From contig JAAVDM010000028.1 in assembly GCA_014801815.1 (NCBI GenBank), positions 1-64,000 on the forward strand: a DNA stretch of 64,000 bases, written 5' to 3'. The notes under the pieces are model-generated. The model searched no databases. It was not told the origin of the DNA and saw nothing but the letters and a program-made list of their open reading frames with translations. The DNA comes from Bacteroides sp. GTDB lineage: Bacteria > Bacteroidota > Bacteroidia > Bacteroidales > Muribaculaceae. Made by a program: the position numbers and the translations under genes. Positions within the stretch are counted from its first letter, which is position 1. Every line of letters begins with the position of its first letter. Shown one piece after another: positions 52,542 to 61,949 of this stretch.

Positions 52542-53655
52542 GAGTAAAATAAAAAAAATTATAAAGGAGTCTTGCAATAGTATATATTCTTTTGTTATTC
52601 TAAATCTTTATACGAAACCTTCATTATTAATAAAATTACTAAAGAAGCCATCAAAAATATGGGAAGAAAGTTATTTTCCAGAATTACAGCGAAAAAATAA
52701 AATACGAATTCTATATGATCAAATATATAATATTTTTTCGCATGGAGCTATCGATGAATACTATTATATGTATGGTTTAGATGTAAAAAGAGATATTAAA
52801 AATAGTGATTATGTGATTTATCGTGATTTTCTTATTGCGCGAGATAAACTTAATCTTTCTAATCCTCATAATGATTCTTCAATTTTAAGAAATAAGTTAT
52901 TCTTTGAGGCGGTAGCGCGTTCTTTAGGTATTCAAACTCCTAAAAATATTGCTTATTCTGATAACGGTATTCTTGTTCCTCTCCATAATCAGAATTTCTT
53001 TAGTTGGCTTACGTTACCTAAAGGGATATTTTATGTAAAACCAATAGATGGTGAATGTGGAACAGGTATTTTAAAATTATTAATTAATGATACAGGAATT
53101 TATATTAATGAAAAATTAGTTACTAGCGATGAATTAAAATTATATTTTAATGAGGGACGCTATATATTTCAAGATAGACTTGAACAGCATCCACAGATGA
53201 ATAGAATCTATCCTAATTCGGTAAATACTATCCGTATGACTACTGTACGTAATCCACATACAGGACGAATAGAGGTTCTACCACCTACTCTTCGTGTTGG
53301 GGCACATGGCAGTTATGTTGATAATTTCTCAAAGGGTGGTGTTATAGTTGCTATGGATACCCAATCAGGTAAACTTGCGGAATGGGGATTTTTTAAACCT
53401 ATGTACGGCTTTAAGAGTCAGACGCATCCTGATACAAATATTAAATTTTCAACTTTTAAAGTTCCATTTTATGAGGAAGCCAAAGCTAAAGCTATATTCT
53501 TTCATTCTTTTCTCAATTTACATTCAATAGGTTGGGATATAGCTATTACTAAAGTCGGACCAGTATTTATTGAAGGTAATGATAATTGGGAAATTAATTT
53601 ACCACAGACTTTTGAGAATCCTATTAAAAAGGATTTTAATAGATTGTTTAAATAA
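52534..53655 (+). CDS. Sugar-transfer-associated ATP-grasp protein 1
   Basis: The 373-residue protein has ATP-grasp features: the glycine-rich GECGTGILKL after a YVKP strand, NSVNTIRMTTVRNP, and the metal-ligand end FIEGNDNWEI. The combination matches the ATP-grasp family found in polysaccharide loci (ATPgrasp_ST). Such enzymes join a carboxylate to an amine or similar nucleophile using ATP, probably attaching amino acids or similar groups to sugars. A related gene follows directly, 6 bp downstream. Confidence 0.85.
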   Translation: MNKSKIKKIIKESCNSIYSFVILNLYTKPSLLIKLLKKPSKIWEESYFPELQRKNKIRILYDQIYNIFSHGAIDEYYYMYGLDVKRDIKNSDYVIYRDFLIARDKLNLSNPHNDSSILRNKLFFEAVARSLGIQTPKNIAYSDNGILVPLHNQNFFSWLTLPKGIFYVKPIDGECGTGILKLLINDTGIYINEKLVTSDELKLYFNEGRYIFQDRLEQHPQMNRIYPNSVNTIRMTTVRNPHTGRIEVLPPTLRVGAHGSYVDNFSKGGVIVAMDTQSGKLAEWGFFKPMYGFKSQTHPDTNIKFSTFKVPFYEEAKAKAIFFHSFLNLHSIGWDIAITKVGPVFIEGNDNWEINLPQTFENPIKKDFNRLFK

Positions 53656-53661
53656 AAAGAT

Positions 53662-54747
53662 ATGTATAATATGAAAAATAGTTTAAAAGAATATATTTTA
53701 AACCTACATGCTAAACGTATTAAAAAAGGACGAGTAAAATATTGGAGAGATCTTTTTACCAAAAGAAATAGTAAACTACAAAATAAGGATACTAAATTAT
53801 TACCTCAGGAATTGGATATTATTCAAAAATTTTATTCTAAATATAATCTTACGATTAATCCAGTTTTTCATCAGTTTTATAAGTATTGTAAGGGTACTAT
53901 TTCTCCCGAATATATACCTGATGATCTGTATTATACTTATATAGATCCTTTTTTTAACGATTGGGTATTAGCTAAATATTTAGATAATAAAACCTTTTAT
54001 CATCAATTATTTCCTACTATTCCCCAACCGAAAACTGTGGTATATCGTCAAAATCTTTACTGGTTCAATTCTGATCAAGAAATTATTACTGAAGAAATAG
54101 CTATAAAGACTATTTTACGATATCATGAATGTTTCTTAAAACAAGCTACTGATTCCGAAGGTGGAAAAAATATCTATGTAATAACTTCTAAGGATTCAAT
54201 TCAAAAAGTTAATGCTATATTAAAGAAAATTTCTGGAGATATTATAGTACAGGAAGGATTAAAACAAAGCTCCATTCTTTCAAAATTAAATTCCAGTTCA
54301 GTCAATACTCTTCGCTTGCTCACACTTTTACGACTGGATGGTTCAGTAAAACTCTGCTCTACTTCACTCCGTATGGGCATCAATGGTGCTAAAGTAGATA
54401 ATGCAAGTAGTGGTGGTATTACAGTAGGGGTACAAAAAGATGGTACTCTTAATTCCTATGCTTATTCTGCTGATGGTATACGTTATGATTCTCATCCTAC
54501 TTCAAATGTAAAATTTAATTCTGTGATTATTCCAAATTTTAGTGAGGTAGTTGAAATTGTTAAAAGAGAAGCTAAGAAGCACCCTCACTTTAGACTAATT
54601 TCATGGGATATAGCCTTAGATCAGGATAATCAACCGGTACTTATTGAAGCTAACTTAAAGTATGGTGAACTAGAATTTCATCAACTTAATAATGGTCCAA
54701 TTTTTGGTGATGATACTAAAACTATATTAGATGAAGTATTTCTATAA
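53662..54747 (+). CDS. Sugar-transfer-associated ATP-grasp protein 2
   Basis: The 361-residue paralogue of the preceding gene has the same blocks: FLKQATDSEGGKNIYV, SSSVNTLRLLTLLRLDGS, LRMGINGAKVDNASSGGI and the metal-ligand end VLIEANLKYGELEFH. The overall similarity to the first copy is low but the motif order is identical, so the two probably carry out related but distinct couplings. The start could also be the second ATG at 53671. It is followed by a 1-kb gene-poor gap with a transposase relic. Confidence 0.85.
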   Translation: MYNMKNSLKEYILNLHAKRIKKGRVKYWRDLFTKRNSKLQNKDTKLLPQELDIIQKFYSKYNLTINPVFHQFYKYCKGTISPEYIPDDLYYTYIDPFFNDWVLAKYLDNKTFYHQLFPTIPQPKTVVYRQNLYWFNSDQEIITEEIAIKTILRYHECFLKQATDSEGGKNIYVITSKDSIQKVNAILKKISGDIIVQEGLKQSSILSKLNSSSVNTLRLLTLLRLDGSVKLCSTSLRMGINGAKVDNASSGGITVGVQKDGTLNSYAYSADGIRYDSHPTSNVKFNSVIIPNFSEVVEIVKREAKKHPHFRLISWDIALDQDNQPVLIEANLKYGELEFHQLNNGPIFGDDTKTILDEVFL

Positions 54748-55199
54748 TTAAGATTATAGATGTCCAGTAAGTTTAATATTGAGATAGTTACTATAATTTA
54801 GTATTATCTAAAATCAAAGTGTGTATAGACTTGTATTTTAATTTTTATATTATAAAATGAGAGTTTAGTTATAAATATTAATATATTATGTGTTAATATA
54901 AATTTATTAGGTTAAATATATTACAAGTTATTAAAAAAGTCTGTTAAGAATGCGAAAAAGGGTTATTGTCTACTGTGAAGTAATTAATGTATGTAACTTA
55001 TGTATAAAGTGAACAATAAACAAAACGAGGTACAACCATTTTAACAGAAACCCAAAAATTGTATATAAGTAGAATAATTCCAATCTCAAAAAGAAAACGT
55101 AAGTTTAATATTTTCATAATTTTGGATGTCATGTTATACATAGTCAGTAGCAATTGCCAGTGAAGAATGCTTCCTGATAATTTTCTAAAGTGGTAACTT
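54748..55199. other. AT-rich gap without a recognisable gene
   Basis: Sequence of very low G+C with no supportable frame, hairpin terminator or consensus promoter. It precedes a transposase relic and may be decayed insertion-sequence flank. Confidence 0.5.
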
Positions 55200-55204
55200 A
55201 TCTA

Positions 55205-55735
55205 TTACTATTTCTGGCGATGGAGTGCGCTTGGTTAAGCATATGCTTAAAGTATTTCATGGAGTAGTTTCGCTTGTGAGTATAATCCGTCTATACCTTC
55301 GCTTGCATTGGTTGACAGGCAGAGCGTCAGATTCGCGCTCCCAGTTTCCGAAGAAGGTATCGACGGCAAAGAGAAAATCAAAGGAATCAAAAGATATACG
55401 GCTACGGACAAGAATGGATACATTCTTACTGTCGAAGTAGCTATGGCCAATATTCACGATGGTAAAGCCGCTTATGCCTTGTTGGTGGGTCTCTCAATAT
55501 TATATCCTATGAGTAATAAAAGTTCTTACTGATTCGGCATACCTTGGGCGAACTTGGAACTCTCGTTCGTGATTATCTCGGAATGGATTTTGAAGTGGTT
55601 AAATCTCATTTTTTTAGTAAAGGATTTGTGTCGGTGGATTGTCGAAAAAACTTTCGTATAGCTCGAAAACTTCCGTAGGCTGACACGAAACTACTAGGAA
55701 TCACATTAATCTGTATGGAATATGTTTTTTGTTGT
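55205..55735 (+). pseudogene. Decayed IS5-type transposase
   Basis: Pieces of a DDE transposase appear in shifting frames: MVDRQSVRFALPVSEEGIDG, then KEKIKGIKRYTATDKNGYIL and MANIHDGKAAYALL, then (next frame) RVLTDSAYLG-like and DYLGMDFEVVKSHF, then RWIVEKTF and a shifted ENFRRLT. These match the IS5-family order (DSQSVK...GKKIKGIKRH..VD..G......A...D...A and RWIVERTFAWL.NFRRL). At least two frameshifts and internal losses make it non-functional. No clear terminal inverted repeats were found. Confidence 0.8.
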
Positions 55736-55805
55736 GGCAATAATGCTTATGTTAAAGCCTCTGTCTCACATTAGCTTTCATTTTTAAACAGCTTCTTATA
55801 AGTAG

Positions 55806-56603
55806 ATGATGATAGATAAAAAATTGCAAGCTGAGTTACGTGCAAAGTTTAATCCTGATGGGTCAGAATTACGCAGAAGACAATTACGTATGCTTGATAT
55901 GCTTAAATATATTGATAAAGTATGTCAAGAACAAAATATAAAATATTGGTTATCTTCCGGTACATGTCTTGGAGCAGTTAGGCATGGGGGATTTATTCCT
56001 TGGGATGATGATATCGATATTGAGATGCTTGAAGAAGACTATAATCATTTGATAACTTACTTACAGAATAATGAAACAGAAGAATTTGTAGTTCAGACTC
56101 ATATTACTGATCCTAACTATATAACAGATTTTGCAAAACTACGAGATAAAACAACGTTAATACATGAGGCTTTTGGAATAGATAAACTTTATAAGTATCA
56201 AGGCTTATTTATAGATATTTTTAAATTAACGCCGTCGAATTCTCAAAGTCTTCATTATGTCTGTGGTAGGTTACGTATTTTAGAAAGTTATTGTAAACGT
56301 TGGTCAATAACTAATAAAATAGGGAAATCTCTTTTTCCTATTTTACGAAAAATAAATAATAATATTATTACTCTTTGTAAACCGCTAGATAAATTAGGAG
56401 CTAAGAATAAATTAAGACATGGTTTAGGAAGTGTTTTTCTTAAACCACGTTTTAAAGAAGATATAGCTTCTTTAACTAGAATCCCTTTTGAAGATACATT
56501 ATTACCAATCCCGACAAATTATGATTCTTATTTAAGAAGAATTTATGGTAATTATATGGAGTTAAAAATAACTCATCAACATCTATGTCCCTTCGAAGAA
56601 TAA
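55806..56603 (+). CDS. LicD-family phosphotransferase
   Basis: The 265-residue protein has the LicD signature: YWLSSGTCLGAVRHGGFIPW followed by DDDIDIEML. LicD enzymes transfer phosphocholine, or related phospho-amino-alcohols, from CDP-activated donors to glycans, and belong to the nucleotidyltransferase fold. In this locus it is the natural user of the activated compound made by the LicC-like fusion protein at 48390. It may start at the first or second ATG. The Wzy-like gene follows 12 bp downstream. Confidence 0.9.
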   Translation: MMIDKKLQAELRAKFNPDGSELRRRQLRMLDMLKYIDKVCQEQNIKYWLSSGTCLGAVRHGGFIPWDDDIDIEMLEEDYNHLITYLQNNETEEFVVQTHITDPNYITDFAKLRDKTTLIHEAFGIDKLYKYQGLFIDIFKLTPSNSQSLHYVCGRLRILESYCKRWSITNKIGKSLFPILRKINNNIITLCKPLDKLGAKNKLRHGLGSVFLKPRFKEDIASLTRIPFEDTLLPIPTNYDSYLRRIYGNYMELKITHQHLCPFEE

Positions 56604-56615
56604 ATCATACTTTTA

Positions 56616-57950
56616 GTGGAACTATATAAATTAAAAGTTAAGGATTTCCTTTTAGTAGTTATAATTATATTTATAACTATATTATATACATTATATTATA
56701 ATGTATATAATATATCCTATCTCACTTTACTTGCTTTAAATACTTCTATAGTATCTATAGGGATGTTTTGTAATTCTAAAAAAGGACCTACAATATTTAA
56801 ACTTATTAATTTTTTTATCTATATATTTTTTATTTTAGCAAATGCTATTCAGTTTGGTAAGGAATCAAATGTACTTACATTTACGTATAGTATAGAAACA
56901 GAAGATTATATATTCTTTCAATTTACACTTCTTATAATCCTAATTATTCTTTTTATTAGTTATACTTATAGTTATTCAAAAGAAGTTATACCAAATATAA
57001 AAAACGAAAAAAAATATATATGTTTAGGACGATTAATTTGGATTTCATTATTATCAACTTTTATAGTTTTAATATATTATAAATTTAATTATTATCAATT
57101 ATTTACACGAGGTTTAACTCAAGAAATGTTAGCTGAAGCAGGAATTACTATAGAAGCTAATAAAAGTGTTGCTCTTGATTTAATATTTTCTAAAGTTATT
57201 AGATCTATTCCTTGGGGTTGTTTTATGATAGGAGTAATTAAAAAAATTAAAAGGAAATACTTAATAATACTTTTTTTATTGATGTTAATAACTGTATTTC
57301 CTGCAGGTCTTTCTCGTAATGCAGCTGCTATGTATTGGCTACCCGTAGTATTAGTTATGTTTGGTAAATACTTAAAAAATTCTCGGTTTATACTTTTCAT
57401 GCTAATTGCATTACTTATATTTTTTCCTTTTTTTGATAATTTCCGTCATTTTAATGGAACTATAAAATTTAAATTAAGTCTTGATTATTTAGCTACTATG
57501 AATATGGATGCCAGTCAAATATTTATGGTTATAATGAAGGAAAATCATATAACATGGGGGAATCAATTATTAGGAGCTCTATTTTTCTTTATTCCAAGAA
57601 GTTTATGGCCTTTGAAACCTTTAGGATCAGGTCATTATTTTGTAACCTATATGAATGGTTGGTTTACAAATGTATCAATGCCTTTATTCGCAGAAGGATT
57701 TATTAATTTTGGTTATATAGGTATGATTTTATTTACTATACTATTAGGGTATTATAGTGCTTTTATAGATAGAAAGGCAGAGTACTTTAATATCTCTAAT
57801 TTAAAATTACCTATATATTATCTTATTTTAGGTGCTACTATATATATACTAAGAGGTGATTTAATGAGTAGTTTTGCTTATACTATAGGTATAATAATAA
57901 GTTATCTAACTTTATTATGTATTATTACATATAAATCTAAAAAAATATAA
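56616..57950 (+). CDS. Wzy-like polysaccharide polymerase
   Basis: The 444-residue integral membrane protein, GTG start, has about 10-12 hydrophobic segments and a large periplasmic loop containing FFIPRSLWPLKPLGSG. This RSLWPLKP-type loop occurs in oligosaccharide-repeat-unit polymerases of Bacteroidota. It would join flipped repeat units in the periplasm. It has little other sequence identity to lean on, as is normal for Wzy. Its neighbours (LicD, glycosyltransferases, a flippase gene) support the role. Confidence 0.78.
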   Translation: MELYKLKVKDFLLVVIIIFITILYTLYYNVYNISYLTLLALNTSIVSIGMFCNSKKGPTIFKLINFFIYIFFILANAIQFGKESNVLTFTYSIETEDYIFFQFTLLIILIILFISYTYSYSKEVIPNIKNEKKYICLGRLIWISLLSTFIVLIYYKFNYYQLFTRGLTQEMLAEAGITIEANKSVALDLIFSKVIRSIPWGCFMIGVIKKIKRKYLIILFLLMLITVFPAGLSRNAAAMYWLPVVLVMFGKYLKNSRFILFMLIALLIFFPFFDNFRHFNGTIKFKLSLDYLATMNMDASQIFMVIMKENHITWGNQLLGALFFFIPRSLWPLKPLGSGHYFVTYMNGWFTNVSMPLFAEGFINFGYIGMILFTILLGYYSAFIDRKAEYFNISNLKLPIYYLILGATIYILRGDLMSSFAYTIGIIISYLTLLCIITYKSKKI

Positions 57951-57988
57951 ATTATATAGTAGATTAAGTTCCCATTTATTATGATATT

Positions 57989-59050
57989 ATGAAATACTTA
58001 TTAGATAATATAATTTTCTCTTTACAGAAAGCAGGTGGTATATCAATAGTATGGCAAAATCTAATAAAAAATTTATTACCACTAACTCAGGATATAGAAT
58101 TTATTGAGTATGATACAAATTTTAATATTTTTAGAAAAGATCTAGAAATTCCTTCATCAAAAATTGATGCTATTAAGTCTTTTCATCCTTTATTTAGTCA
58201 ATTAAGAACTCCTTTAATTAAAAATTCTGATCCTTTCATTTTTCATTCTTCTTATTTTCGTACATGTAAAAATCCTAAAGCTATAAATGTAACAACTGTA
58301 CATGATTTTATTTATGAACAAGGTATACCTACCTTAAAACAGAAAATTCGTATTAAATTAAATTATAGAGCTATTAGGAATAGTGATGCTATTGTATGTG
58401 TCAGTGAAAATACTAAACATGATTTATTAAGATTTGTACCAGACGTAGATATAAAAAAAATTCATATTATTTATAATGGAGTTTCTGAGGATTATTATAC
58501 ACTTCCTAATATTCCTTATCCCGAGTATAAAGATTACCTTCTGTTTATAGGTGGACGACAGGGATATAAAAATTTTAATTTTGTTACCCATTCTATTAAA
58601 CATACCTCTTGGAAATTATTAATTTGTGGTCAAAATCTTTCTAAACAAGAAAAATTACTTTTAGAATCTACTCTACCTAATAGATATAAGATATTAACCT
58701 TTCCATCGAATAAAGAATTAAATAAAATATACAATTCAGTATATGCTTTAGTATATCCATCTTCGTATGAGGGATTTGGTATTCCTATTCTTGAGGCTCA
58801 ACGAGCCTCGTGTCCCGTGATTGCTTTGAATACTTCCTCAATACCGGAAGTTATAGGTTCAACTCCTCTTCTTATGCAAGAACTTACACCGGAAGAATTT
58901 ATTATAAGATTAAATTATTTAAATAATCAATCAGTTAAAAAACAAGTGATAGCTGCTGGATTAGAAAATAGTAAGCGTTTTTCATGGAGAAAAATGGCTC
59001 AGGAATATTTTAGATTATATAATTATCTTCTTTCTAAAAGCTTACATTGA
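57989..59050 (+). CDS. GT4 family glycosyltransferase
   Basis: The 353-residue GT-B protein has an N-terminal acceptor domain with GGISIVWQNLIK. The C-terminal donor domain carries LLFIGGRQGYKNF and the catalytic EX7E-type segment SSYEGFGIPILEAQ, followed by CPVIALNTSSIPEV. It retains the sugar configuration and uses a nucleotide-sugar donor, adding one sugar of the repeat unit on the cytoplasmic face. It lies 38 bp after the Wzy-like gene. Confidence 0.92.
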   Translation: MKYLLDNIIFSLQKAGGISIVWQNLIKNLLPLTQDIEFIEYDTNFNIFRKDLEIPSSKIDAIKSFHPLFSQLRTPLIKNSDPFIFHSSYFRTCKNPKAINVTTVHDFIYEQGIPTLKQKIRIKLNYRAIRNSDAIVCVSENTKHDLLRFVPDVDIKKIHIIYNGVSEDYYTLPNIPYPEYKDYLLFIGGRQGYKNFNFVTHSIKHTSWKLLICGQNLSKQEKLLLESTLPNRYKILTFPSNKELNKIYNSVYALVYPSSYEGFGIPILEAQRASCPVIALNTSSIPEVIGSTPLLMQELTPEEFIIRLNYLNNQSVKKQVIAAGLENSKRFSWRKMAQEYFRLYNYLLSKSLH

Positions 59051-59060
59051 TTTGCCTCTT

Positions 59061-59828
59061 ATGAAGATTTCTATTATTACGGCGACTTTTAATAGTTCAG
59101 ATACTCTTAGAGATACTATTAAAAGTGTTCTTGCACAAGATTATGATAATTGGGAACATATTATTGTTGATGGTAACTCTACAGATAATACTGTAGATAT
59201 TATTCGAGAATATCAACCATTTTATAAAGGTAGGCTGAAATGGATTTCTGAACCTGATCGAGGTATTTATGATGCAATGAATAAAGGTATATCTATGAGT
59301 TTAGGAGAGGTGATAGGTATATTGAATTCAGATGACTTTTATACATCAAATGATATATTATCAATCATTCATCAAAATTTTCTAAATATAGATGCTGTTT
59401 ACGGAGATGTGCATTATGTTAATCATCATAACCCAACTCAAATTGTACGCTATTATTCCTCCGCAGATTTTAAACGATGGAAAATGAGAATAGGTTTTAT
59501 GCCAGCTCATCCATCTTTTTATTGTCGGCGTGAGATTTATTCTCAGTTCGGTATGTTTGATACAGATTTCCATATAGCAGCAGATTTTGAACAGTTGTTA
59601 CGTCTTATCTATGTAAATAAAATTTCAATTCGTTATATCGCTAAAGATTTTGTTACTATGAGGACTGGTGGTGCATCTTCTTCCGGTTTTCAAAGTCATA
59701 AACGTATAATTATGGAGCATCTTAAAGCTTACCATAAAAATAAGGTAAAGTCGGGAATAAGTTTTGAAGCTATACGCTATTTATGGCGTATTGGTGAAAT
59801 GATTAAATTTAAAATATTAAATAAATAA
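59061..59828 (+). CDS. GT2 family glycosyltransferase
   Basis: The ~255-residue GT-A protein begins MKISIITATFNSSDTLRDT. It has HIIVDGNSTDNTVDIIREY, SEPDRGIYDAMNKGI and ILNSDDFY, the pattern of WcaA/PgaC-like capsule enzymes that often use GDP-sugars, such as those for fucose or colanic-acid sugars. A TTG start at 59052 is possible, but ATG 59061 begins the first strand. gmd starts 6 bp downstream. Confidence 0.92.
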   Translation: MKISIITATFNSSDTLRDTIKSVLAQDYDNWEHIIVDGNSTDNTVDIIREYQPFYKGRLKWISEPDRGIYDAMNKGISMSLGEVIGILNSDDFYTSNDILSIIHQNFLNIDAVYGDVHYVNHHNPTQIVRYYSSADFKRWKMRIGFMPAHPSFYCRREIYSQFGMFDTDFHIAADFEQLLRLIYVNKISIRYIAKDFVTMRTGGASSSGFQSHKRIIMEHLKAYHKNKVKSGISFEAIRYLWRIGEMIKFKILNK

Positions 59829-59834
59829 AGTTTT

Positions 59835-60926
59835 ATGAAAACTGCCTTAATTACAGGTATTACGGGGCAGGATGGCTCATTCCTTGCTGAATTTCTTCTT
59901 GAAAAGGGCTATAATGTTCATGGAACTATCCGTCGCTCATCAGTGGATTTTCGTGAACGTATAGCCCATCTTGAAGGTCATCCTAATTTTCATCTGCATT
60001 ATGCCGATCTTGGTGATTCCATGTCGATAATACAAGTCCTCAATAAAGTAAAGCCTAATGAAGTGTATAATCTCGCTGCCCAGAGTCATGTACAGGTAAG
60101 TTTTGATTCTCCGGAATTCACAGCTGATGTAGATGCGACAGGCGTATTGCGTATTCTGGAGGGTATTCGTCAGTGTGGTTTGACTGAGACATGCCGTTTC
60201 TATCAAGCCTCGACATCCGAGCTTTATGGGAAGGTTGAGGAAGTACCACAGAATGAAAACACGCCGTTTCATCCTTATTCTCCTTATGCAGTTGCAAAGC
60301 TGTACGGTTTTTGGATTGTTAAAGAGTATCGAGAGGCATATAATATGTATGCTTGTTCGGGGATACTTTTCAACCATGAATCGGAGCGTCGTGGTGAAAC
60401 TTTTGTGACACGTAAAATTACATTAGCAGCTGCCCGTATTGCACAAGGTAAACAGGAAAAACTTTATCTTGGTAATCTGTCTTCTTTACGTGATTGGGGT
60501 TATGCCAAAGATTATGTTGAGTGTATGTGGCTTATTCTTCAGCAACCTGAGCCTGATGATTATGTTATAGCTACCGGAGAGCAACACAGTGTACGAGAGT
60601 TTTGTCTTTATGCATTTAGACGTGCTGGTATTGAACTCCGCTTTGAGGGGGAAGGTGAAAATGAGAAAGGTATAGATGTCAGAACTGGTAAAGTTGTAGT
60701 TGAGGTTTCCTCCTACTTCTACCGTCCTACAGATGTTGTTAACCTACTTGGAGATCCTGCCAAAGCAAAGAATATACTCGGTTGGAATCCAGCAGAGAAA
60801 ACTTCGTTTGAGCAACTTGTCAACCTTATGGTTGATGCTGACATGGCCAAAGTTGCTGTTGAGCGTGCCGGTGAACAAGTTAGAACTAATCTTGAAGAAT
60901 ACCTTGAAAAGGGTATTGTTAAGTAG
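59835..60926 (+). CDS. gmd: GDP-mannose 4,6-dehydratase
   Basis: The 363-residue short-chain dehydrogenase has [18 protein letters not shown] (NADP-binding GxxGxxG), [14 protein letters not shown] and the catalytic [10 protein letters not shown] (Tyr-x3-Lys). It converts GDP-mannose to GDP-4-keto-6-deoxymannose, the first step to GDP-fucose. Together with fcl and manC downstream it makes the fucose donor for the capsule. G+C rises back towards the chromosomal level from this gene on. Confidence 0.97.
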   Translation: MKTALITGITGQDGSFLAEFLLEKGYNVHGTIRRSSVDFRERIAHLEGHPNFHLHYADLGDSMSIIQVLNKVKPNEVYNLAAQSHVQVSFDSPEFTADVDATGVLRILEGIRQCGLTETCRFYQASTSELYGKVEEVPQNENTPFHPYSPYAVAKLYGFWIVKEYREAYNMYACSGILFNHESERRGETFVTRKITLAAARIAQGKQEKLYLGNLSSLRDWGYAKDYVECMWLILQQPEPDDYVIATGEQHSVREFCLYAFRRAGIELRFEGEGENEKGIDVRTGKVVVEVSSYFYRPTDVVNLLGDPAKAKNILGWNPAEKTSFEQLVNLMVDADMAKVAVERAGEQVRTNLEEYLEKGIVK

Positions 60927-60943
60927 TAGCGGAGATATTTTTG

Positions 60944-61885
60944 ATGGAAAAGAATTCCAAAATATATGTAGCCGGACACCGCGGAATGGTCGGTTCTGCT
61001 ATTGTACGTGAATTACTACGTCAAGGTTATACTAATATAATTACTCGTACACATAAAGAACTTGATCTGATAAATCAGCAGGCTGTAAGTGAATTTTTTG
61101 CAGCTGAAGAGCCTGAATATGTATTTCTTGCCGCTGCTAAAGTAGGTGGTATAATTGCTAATTCTCAACATTTGGCCGACTTTATGTACGATAATATGAT
61201 GCTTGAAATGAATGTGATTAATTCCGCATGGCGTAACGGTTGTAAGAAACTTGAATTCTTAGGTTCGTCATGTATTTATCCACGTATGGCACCGCAACCG
61301 ATGTCTGAGTCATGTCTATTGACATCTGAACTAGAGAAAACAAATGAAGCTTATGCTCTTGCAAAAATTTCCGGTCTAAAATATTGTGAGTATTTGAATC
61401 ACCAATATGGTACGGATTATATATCTGTAATGCCTACCAATCTTTATGGACCTAACGATAATTATCACCCAGAACATTCGCATGTGCTTCCAGCTCTCAT
61501 ACGTCGCTTTCATGAAGCCAAACAAGCTGGTATAAGCGAGGTTATATGTTGGGGTGATGGTACTCCCCTACGTGAATTTCTTTATGTTGATGACTTGGCA
61601 AATCTATGTATTTTCCTAATGAATAATTATTCTGGCAATGAAACAGTCAATGCAGGTACAGGAAAAGAAGTAAGTATAAAGGAACTTACAGAATTGGTTG
61701 CTTCTATCATTGGGTATGAAGGAATAGTCAGATGGGATACTACCCGACCAAATGGAACACCACGAAAACTGCTTGATGTCAGTAAGGCTACCAAATTAGG
61801 CTGGACGTATAAGACGGAGTTGATCGATGGCATAAGGCTTGCCTATATGGATTTTTTAAACAATCCTATGCGGGCTGAGAGATAG
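60944..61885 (+). CDS. fcl: GDP-L-fucose synthase
   Basis: The ~313-residue protein has IYVAGHRGMVGSAIVREL (NADP site), GSSCIYPR, the catalytic YALAKIS and the MPTNLYGPNDN segment. It epimerises and reduces GDP-4-keto-6-deoxymannose to GDP-L-fucose. The frame is open to a TTG at 60941, but ATG 60944 (MEKNSKIYVAG) is the obvious start. gmd lies 17 bp upstream and manC 64 bp downstream. Confidence 0.97.
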   Translation: MEKNSKIYVAGHRGMVGSAIVRELLRQGYTNIITRTHKELDLINQQAVSEFFAAEEPEYVFLAAAKVGGIIANSQHLADFMYDNMMLEMNVINSAWRNGCKKLEFLGSSCIYPRMAPQPMSESCLLTSELEKTNEAYALAKISGLKYCEYLNHQYGTDYISVMPTNLYGPNDNYHPEHSHVLPALIRRFHEAKQAGISEVICWGDGTPLREFLYVDDLANLCIFLMNNYSGNETVNAGTGKEVSIKELTELVASIIGYEGIVRWDTTRPNGTPRKLLDVSKATKLGWTYKTELIDGIRLAYMDFLNNPMRAER

Positions 61886-61949
61886 ATTAATATTTAGCAT
61901 ATATTGAAGAATTTATTTAACTGAATATAGGAAAACTTAAAATATTACC

